Source: Dama dama
Taxonomy: Eukaryota; Chordata; Mammalia; Artiodactyla; Cervidae
Length of the DNA stretch: 64,000 nt
NCBI RefSeq assembly: GCF_033118175.1
Contig: NC_083685.1
Location: forward strand, 131,767,501-131,831,500
Reading direction: 5' to 3'
The notes beneath the pieces were generated by a model. The model worked only from the letters and a program-made list of their open reading frames with translations, made no database searches and had not been told where the DNA came from. The translations under genes and the position numbers were made by a program. Shown one piece after another: positions 57,348 through 64,000 of the stretch (its first letter is position 1; each line of letters opens with the position of its first letter).

Positions 57348-60046
57348 TCAGTTCAGTTCAGTTCAGTCGCTCAGTTGTGTCCAACTCTTTGCAACCCCAT
57401 GGACTGCAGCACGCCAGGCATCCCTGTCCATCACCAACTCCCAGAGCTTACTCAAACTCGTGTCCATTGAGTCGGTGATGCCATCCATCCATCTCACCCT
57501 CTGTCGTCCCCTTCTCCTCCCACCTTCAATATTTCCCAGCATCAGGGTCTTTTCCAATGAGTCAGTTCTTCACATCAGGTGACCAAAGTATTGGAGTTTC
57601 CGCTTCAGCATCAGTCCCTCTAATGAATATTCAGGACTGATTTCCCTTAGGATTGACTGGTTAGATCTCCTTGCAGTCCAAGGGACTCAAGAGTCTTCTC
57701 TAACACCAGAGTGGAAAAGCATCAATTCTTTGCTGTTCAGCTTTCTATAAAGAAAGCTCTCACATCCATACATGACTACTGGAAAAACTATAGCTTTGAC
57801 TAGACGGACCTTTGCTGCCGAAAAAAAAGTCTCTGCTTTTTAATATGCTGTCTAGGTTGGTCATAACTTTTCTTCCAAGGAGCAAGTGTCTTTTAATTTC
57901 ATGGCCACAGTCACCATCCATAGTAATTTTGGAGCCCCCAAAAATAAAGTCTCACTGTTTCCATTGTTTCCCCATCTATTTGCCGTGAAGTGATGGGACC
58001 AGAAGCCATGATTTTAGTTTTCTAAATGTTGAGTTTTAAGCCAACTTTTTCACTCTCCTCTTTCACTTTCATCAAGAGGCTCTTTAGTTCCTCTTTGCTT
58101 TCTGCCATAACGGTGGTGTCATCTGCGTATCTGAGGTTATTGATATTTCTCCCAGCAATCTTGATTCCAGCTTGTGCTTCATCCAGCCCAGCATTTTTCA
58201 TGATGTACTCTGCATAGAAGTTAAATAAGCAGGGTGACAATATACAGCCTTGATGTACTCCTTTCTCAATTTGGAACCAGTCTGTTGTTCCATGTCTAGT
58301 TCTAACTATTGCTTCCTGACCTGCATACAGATTTCTCAGGAGGCAGGTCAGGTGGTCTGGTATTCCCATCTCTTTACAAATATTCCACAGTTTGTTGTGA
58401 TCCACACAGTTAAAGGTTTTGACATAGTCAATAAAGCAGAAGTAGATGTTTTTCTGGAACTCTCAATGATCCAGCGAATGTTGGCAATTTGACCTCTGGT
58501 TCCTCTGCCTTTTCTAAATCCAACGTGAATATCTGGAAGTTCATGGTTCATGTACTGTTGAAGCCTGGCTTGGAGAATTTTGAGCATTACTTTGCTAGTG
58601 TGTGAGATGGGTACAATTGTGCGGTAGTGTGAGCATTCTTTGGGATTGCCTTTGTTTGGAATTGGAATGAAAACTGACCTTTTCCAGTCCTGTAGCCACT
58701 GCTGCGTTTTCCAAATTTGCTGGCATATTGAGTACAGCACTTTCACAACATCATCTTTTAGGATTTGAAATAGCTCAACTGGAATTCCATCACCTCCACT
58801 AGCTTTGTTTGTAGTGATGCTTCCTAAGGCCCACTCGACTTTGAATTCTAGGATGTCTGGCTCTAGGTGGGTGATTACACCATTGTGATTATCCAGGTCG
58901 TGAAGATCTTTTTTGTATAGTTCTTCTGTGTATTCTTGCTACCTCTTCTTAATATCTTCTGCTTCTGTTAGGTCCATACCATTTCTGTCCTTTATTGAGC
59001 CCATCTTTGCATGAAATGTTCCCTTGGTATCTCTAGTTTCCTTGAAGAGATCTCTAGTCTTGCCCATTCTATTGTTTTCCTCTATTTCTTTGCATTGATC
59101 ACCGAGGAAGGCTTGCTCTCCTTGCTATTCTTTGGAACTCTGCATTCAAATGGAAATATCTTTCCTTTTCTCCTTTGCCTTTCACATCTCTTCTTTACAC
59201 AGCTATTTGTAAGACCTCCTTACACAACCATTTTGCCTTTTTGCATTTCTTTTTCATGAGGATGATCTTGATCACTGCCTCCTGTACAACGTCATGAACC
59301 TCCTGTAGTTCTTCAGGCACTACAGATCTAATCAGTAGATCTATCAGATCTAATCCCCTGAATCTATTTGTCACTTCCTCTGTATAATCGTAAGGGAATT
59401 GATTTAGGCCATACCTGAATGGTCTACTGGTTTTCCCTACTTTCTTCAATTTCAGTCTGAGTTTGGCAATAAGAAGTTCATGATCTGAGCCACAGTCAGC
59501 TCCCGGTCTTTTTTTTTTTTTTTTTTTTTTTTTTGCTGACCGTATAGAGCTTCTCCGTCTTTGGCTGCAAAGAATAGAATCAATCTGATTTTGGTATTGA
59601 CCATCTGGTGATGTCCATCACCAAGAAGACCAACAGTCTTCTTTTGTGTTATTGGAAGAGGGTGTTTGCTATGACCAATGCGTTCTCTTGGCAAAACTCT
59701 ATTAGCCTCTGCCCTGCTTCATTCTGTACTCCAAGCCCAAATTTGCCTATTACTCCAGGTATCTCTTGACTTCCTATTTTTGCATTCCAGTCCCCTATAA
59801 TGAAAAAGGCATCTTTTTGGGGTGTTAGTTCTATAAGGTCTTATAGGTCTTCATAGAACCATTCAACTTCAGCTTCTTCAGCATTACTGGTCGGGGCATA
59901 GACTTGGATTACTGTGATATTGAATTGTTTGCCTTGGAAATGAACAGAGATCATTCTGTTGTTTTTAAGATTGCATCCAAGTACTGCATTTAAGACTCTC
60001 TTGTTGACTATGATGGCTACTCCACTTCTTCTAAAGGATTCTTGCC
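57348..60046 (-). mobile_element. BovB LINE, about 2.7 kb, minus strand, in CACNG4 intron 1
   Basis: This BovB runs antisense to CACNG4 from its 3' end (57348, after a cttcagttcagttcagttcag stretch) to about 60046. The frame at 58022-58405 holds reverse-transcriptase blocks QGCILSP (residues 52-58) and the catalytic YADD (93-96). The frame at 58348-58746 is upstream RT text in a different frame, and 59195-59694 holds endonuclease remnants, so frameshifts separate the domains. A 26-base T run at 59509-59534 (A run in sense) further breaks the frame. It is a dead copy, the longest BovB in the window. Confidence 0.93.
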
Positions 60047-60204
60047 CCAGTAGTAGATATACTGCGATCCTTAGTTAAGAGAAACTTGTCATGGTGCTCT
60101 TGATTCCACAGAGAAGTCAGGGAAGGCTTCCCAGAGGTGGTGACATTTGCTTTGCATCTTACAGAACATGCAGGTGTCTCCAGGCAGGGGGGTTGAACAT
60201 GCAG

Positions 60205-60345
60205 AGTCACACGTCTTCATTCATTCACATGTTCATTCACTCATCTATTCATTTTTCACTCATTCAGAGGACATTGTATTAAGCACCGGGGTTAAAAAAT
60301 AGAACCCAGCCCTGATCCTTGAAGAAGTCAGTGTCCAGTAAGGAG
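60205..60345. mobile_element. L2-type relic with (TTCA)n
   Basis: A ttcattcattcac-rich start followed by ttgtattaagcaccggggtt and aagaagtcagtgtccagtaa, as in L2 3' ends. Confidence 0.45.
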
Positions 60346-61394
60346 AAGGGAGACAGAAGGAAGCCAGATCCATGACACTTCCCTGAGGAAACGCGACATA
60401 TGCAGGGCCAAGGAGCTGCCACTGCCAGGAGCCAGGAGCCAGGAGCCGGGTGGGGGGGCCTCCCAGGCACAGGAGTCTTTCTAGACAACAGGTCAGCTGA
60501 GCCACTATTGACAGGTGAGCATGAGTCTTTTAAGAAACAGGAGGGAGAAGAGTTCTGGGCAGACAGGGGCCTGGGCACAGGTCTGCGGCCTTGTGCCTCC
60601 CACGCCCCTGGTCCCGAGTGGGCACCACAGAGGCACGTGACATGGCGAGTTCTGGAATGCCAAGACATTCGGGTCTGCTGGCACGGGAGGAGGCCCGGGA
60701 GCCACAGCGAGGGTCCTTCACACGCGCAGGTCAGGGGCTGCACTCAGTCCTCAGCCAGAGTTCCTAGGGCAGGGTTTCACTGTGGGGGAGGCCAGATTCC
60801 GCAACTCTACAGCTGAGGACAGGGTGGAGGGAACCGGGCCGGGGGCCGCAGACCCGTCAGGAAATGCAGGGAGAGGCTAGTCCAGGGGTGAGGAGTCCTG
60901 AAGGAGGATGGGGCAGCGGGGGCCAGGTGGGGCCAGGGTAGGGGCAGACAGACCCGTTAATAAACACGGGAAAAGTCCAGACCAGCTGACTCAGACAGCT
61001 GAGTCCTGAAGAGGATGGGGTGGAGGAGAGGGCGCAGGTGAGGCCCATCCTGGAGCTGGATGGACGGGGGGGGGGCCCATCACGGGGTGACAGGTGGATG
61101 GTGTGTCGCCAAGTGAGAGGGACAGCGGGGGCCTGTGAGCTGGACCTTAGGAGCATGCAGCCTCTTGTACAAAACACCAGCACGTTCACAGAGACAGGAA
61201 ACAGGTCAGTGGTTTCCAGTGGCTGGGAGCAGAAGGGAGTGGATGCGAGGTTTCTGTGCAGAGTGATGGACGTGTTCTGGAATTAGGAGCCAGAGCTTGG
61301 AGAGAGTAGTAACATGCCTGCAGACAGAGCTGAAGTGGGTAAGATGAGATTTGCCCCAAAGCTTGTGTTGTTTCCACGTGCAGTTCACTTGGAG

Positions 61395-61545
61395 GTTTCT
61401 TTCAGACAAGTTATTTAAGATCTCTGAGCCTCATTTTCCTCATCTACAGAATGGACTCAATAATCAACCCTATCTCTACCCTTGTGAGAATTCATGTGAC
61501 ATGTACAAGGGTCGCTGGTACATTCTAAGTGCTTAATTGTCATCT
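61395..61545 (+). mobile_element. MIR relic
   Basis: acaagttatttaagatctct gagcctcattttcctcatct acagaatgg is sense MIR. Confidence 0.65.
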
Positions 61546-62559
61546 TTCCTCTGCCGGTCACGGCCCAGAACAACAGAAACCACTGTGTCTTTAGAGGAAA
61601 AATAGCAGAGGGAGTTGATGTCAGGTGACAGAAGAGCCAAGGCACCAACGAGGACCCCTGGGACACCCCGGGGTGAGAAACTACAGAGAGGCCCAGCCAC
61701 CCATGCGGTGGAGAGAAAGCCGGAGGGCATGGAGTCACCAGAGGCCAGGCAGAAGCAGACTGGCAATGCCTGAGGCGTGTGCCTCATGGGCGTACCTCCC
61801 TACTGTGTGCACGGGGCACTTGCAGCTGCACACAGTAGGGCCACAGAGCCACAGGCCAGGCCCGACTGGACACAGCCTGACCATGTGAGTCCCTGCATCC
61901 CAGCATCTGGAGCCGTGGGTCAGCGTGTGGACGGCGTCTGCCTGCAGCCCGTCCCGGGCCCTCGCGGCAATGGAAGTGCCACCGTGGGTGCAGGCCCAGG
62001 GCTCAGAGCCGCCTTCACAGGCCTGTGACATGGCCAGGCTGGTCATCTGAGCTGCTGGACGGGTGCGACCTGCTCCTCTGAACTGCCCTCTGGGCAAAAG
62101 GACGTGCAGCTGTGGAAAGGGGAGAAGGTGGCTAGAGCCTGCAGCCTGGTTTCCCTTTGAAGTGAGGAGGCAGTCTTTCTGTTTCCCTCAGAAGCCCAGC
62201 TCCCCCGGCAGAGATTCTGCCACAGCCGCCTGTTGACTTCAAAGGTCAGCCGGGCCTCCTGTGAGCCCGCCACTGGCCCCTGGCCTCCCATCACCGCTGC
62301 GACGGGCTCTTCCTCCTGCCGCAGGCAGTACAGGACCGCTCGCGGCCTCCACTGCTCTCCAGGTCCCCAGGGTGGGAGGGGGGCCTCACGGGGATCTTCA
62401 GCTCTCAGGACAGAATGTTCTAGAAAGTCCTGGGTGGAGGCTTCCTGTTTCTGGCTCTGTCTCCTGGAAAGCACTGGCAAGGCAGGAGATGAGAAGAAAA
62501 GAGGACGACATTAAGGGATTCTTTTCCTCCCAACACCTGTCAGCCCCGGGCGTGAGATG

Positions 62560-63165
62560 AGCTAAATTTGTGTCCCCAAAAAATAGATGGAAGCGTCCTA
62601 ACCCTGGTACCTGTAGGTGAGTCCTTATTTAGAAATAGGGTCCTTTAAGATGTCATCAAGTTAAGATGAGGTCATAACTGGGATGGGCTTTAAGGTAACA
62701 GACTGGATTCTTAGAGGACGAGAAGAGACACACAGGGTGAAGACCACGTGGACGGAGGCCGTGGTTGGGGTGACACAGCTGACAGCCCAGGGGCAGAGCA
62801 GGTTGCTGGCAAACACCGGACGCTACAGAAAGTCATGGAACAGCTTCTTCTCTGATCCTTCAGAGGGCAGGGCCCTGCCAACACTTTGATTTTGGACTTC
62901 TAGCTTGTTGTTCAGTCACTCAGTCATGTCCAACTCTTTTTGACCCCATGGACTGCAGCATGCCAGGCTTCCCTGTCCTTCACCATCTCCCCGAGATTGC
63001 TCAAACTCATGTCCTTCGAGTCAGTGATGCCATGCAACCATCTCATCCTCCGTTGCCCCCTTCTCCTCCCACCTTCAATTCTGCGCGGGCAGGAGAACAC
63101 ATGTCTGTTGTTTTAATCCCAGCCTGTAGTGCTTTGTTACGCAGCCCTAGGAAATCAACACAGGG
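62560..63165 (+). mobile_element. MLT1A-type LTR interrupted by BovB
   Basis: Sense MLT1 text: tttgtgtccccaaaaaatag, gtccttatttagaaataggg tccttt, agatgaggtcataactggga, ttgattttggacttctagc, then after the BovB insert atgtctgttgttttaatccc and gcagccctaggaaatcaaca. No coding region is associated. Confidence 0.75.
62903..63082 (-). mobile_element. BovB 3' end fragment inserted in an MLT1 LTR
   Basis: Reverse-complement BovB end beginning 'ttgttgttcagtcactcag' and ending near 'ctcccaccttcaatt'. MLT1-type sequence is found on both sides. Confidence 0.85.
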
Positions 63166-63614
63166 AAGATCATGCAGCCCTGCAGATGGCAGATGGCTGT
63201 GATACGCTCCCTATGTACAGATGAGCTCCATCCCAAGAGCACGCTTGTAAGTCCAATTTGTTCGTTAGTCCAACAAAGTTAGCCTAGGTACCCAACTCAC
63301 ACAGTCGGCTATATAGTACTGTACTGTAATAGGCTTATAGTACTTCTCTACTACTTAAATAATACACACGTAAAAACAAACACACAAAATAAAAGCATCT
63401 CTAATGTTACACAGCACCTTGAGAAGTGCAGTAGTGCAGTACGACAGCAGGCTTACAGGGGCTGGCATGCCCGTCTGCATCTGTGAAAGTTCATGACTTG
63501 AACTTGAAGGTTAGTTTGTAGGGGACATACGGTACCAAATTAACCAGCCTCCTGAAACGTTGCCCAAGTTACTCACCAAAAGTGGTAACCTCGAATAAAA
63601 GATGCAATTTGTTA
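63166..63614. other. Intron 1, AT-rich unassigned
   Basis: Text such as gcaccttgagaagtgcagta and ctatatagtactgtactgta suggests an old interspersed repeat, but I cannot name the family. Confidence 0.35.
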
Positions 63615-63770
63615 GCAACTGTGTGTTGAGAGCTCACCACGTGGGCTGTGGTGTCTCACGGACCCTTCCACCAGCCCTGCAAGGACGGTACCAGCATGAA
63701 CCCCATTTGAAACTGAGGAAACGAGTCTCAGGAAATGAGATAATTTCCCCAAGGTGACTGGACTACTGAA
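63615..63770 (-). mobile_element. MIR relic
   Basis: ccagccctgcaaggacggta...tttgaaactgaggaaacgag tctcag...taatttccccaaggtgac is antisense MIR. Confidence 0.6.
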
Positions 63771-63802
63771 AGATGAGACATGTATTTGTCTTCTGTGTGC
63801 CA

Positions 63803-64000
63803 GCATGCGTGTGTGCTAAGTCACTCCAGTTGTGTCCAATTCTTTATGACCCCAGGGACTATAGCCCGCCAGGCTCCTCTGTCCATGGGATTCTCCAGGC
63901 AAGAACACTGGAGTGGGTTGCTATGCCCTCCTCCAGGAGCTCTTCCCAACCCAGGGACTGAACCCACACCTCTTATCCACACCTCTTATGTCTCCTGCAT
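63803..64000 (-). mobile_element. Bov-tA SINE, cut by window end
   Basis: Reverse-complement copy from gtgtgctaagtcactccagt onward. A tandem duplication of an 18-19 bp unit (ccacacctcttat) occurs near 63965-63990. Confidence 0.88.

Larger units (their letters stand above)
60047..62559. other. Intron 1, unassigned apart from L2 and MIR relics
   Basis: No exon recognised. A run of about 10 G near 61066. Confidence 0.4.
41190..64000 (+). other. CACNG4: CACNG4 intron 1 (5' part)
   Basis: The sequence from the donor GTACGG at 41190 to the window end contains no further CACNG4 exon that I can recognise. The first intron of this gene is tens of kilobases long in other mammals, so this is expected. 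It contains the 3' half of the CpG island, two X-box-like motifs, Bov-tA SINEs, MLT1 copies, a large polypyrimidine tract and a minus-strand BovB LINE, each listed separately. Confidence 0.85.

Noticed and set aside
58022..58405. Stand-alone reverse-transcriptase gene
   Set aside because: The QGCILSP and YADD motifs belong to a frame-broken BovB LINE.
17198..63990. Possible tRNA genes (ggttcgatccc B-box text)
   Set aside because: Each hit is the tRNA-Glu-derived head of a Bov-tA or CHR SINE without a tRNA fold.
41190..64000. Further CACNG4 exons
   Set aside because: No frame carries the expected exon 2-4 text; only intronic sequence is seen.

Overview
The window is vertebrate nuclear DNA from a ruminant, most likely a bovid. 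Its mobile DNA shows this directly: many copies of the tRNA-Glu-linked Bov-tA/BovA SINE, several BovB (RTE-clade) LINE pieces, CHR-type SINEs, and a mammal-wide background of MIR, L2, MLT1, L1 and Tigger remnants. No bacterial, plasmid or intact viral gene is present. Almost all long open frames are accidents of low-complexity DNA or shadows of repeats.

One protein-coding gene is recognised. The first coding exon of CACNG4 (TARP gamma-4, an AMPA-receptor auxiliary subunit) lies at 40970-41189 on the + strand, inside a strong CpG island at about 40.24-42.47 kb. Exons 2-4 are not in the window. About 41 kb is therefore upstream flank (in mammals the neighbour on that side is CACNG5) and about 22.8 kb is the start of intron 1.

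Layout. At 1-7.4 kb there are SINEs, an L1 fragment nested in a SINE, and C-rich or GC-rich simple DNA. At 7.4-9.3 kb is a BovB LINE carrying a 5S rRNA retropseudogene. At 9.3-15.4 kb there is a CpG-rich patch, an internally deleted Tigger1 transposon, a GA-rich minisatellite and two BovB 3' ends. At 15.4-31.2 kb are MaLR, L2 and MIR relics, a 27-bp minisatellite, a (CT)(CA) microsatellite, a TG-rich tract of about 580 bp and a 32/33-bp minisatellite. The region 31.2-40.2 kb is sparse flank with a 52-bp triplication, MIRs and a few ruminant repeats. At 40.2-42.5 kb lie the CACNG4 promoter island, exon 1 and two RFX-like X-boxes. Intron 1 (42.5-64 kb) holds SINEs, MLT1 copies, a polypyrimidine tract of about 1.16 kb and a 2.7-kb BovB on the minus strand.

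The most interesting observations are: a tailless 5S retropseudogene with a perfect 16-bp target-site duplication inside a BovB; X-box (RFX) motifs at several sites, including a pair about 0.4 kb behind exon 1; a minisatellite whose unit closely resembles a CTCF core lacking one G; an upstream reading frame overlapping the CACNG4 start codon; and the large C/U-only tract in the CACNG4 pre-mRNA. I found no convincing previously undescribed gene system. Family names were assigned by recognition of consensus sequence, not by a database search, and repeat boundaries are approximate unless a duplication is given.
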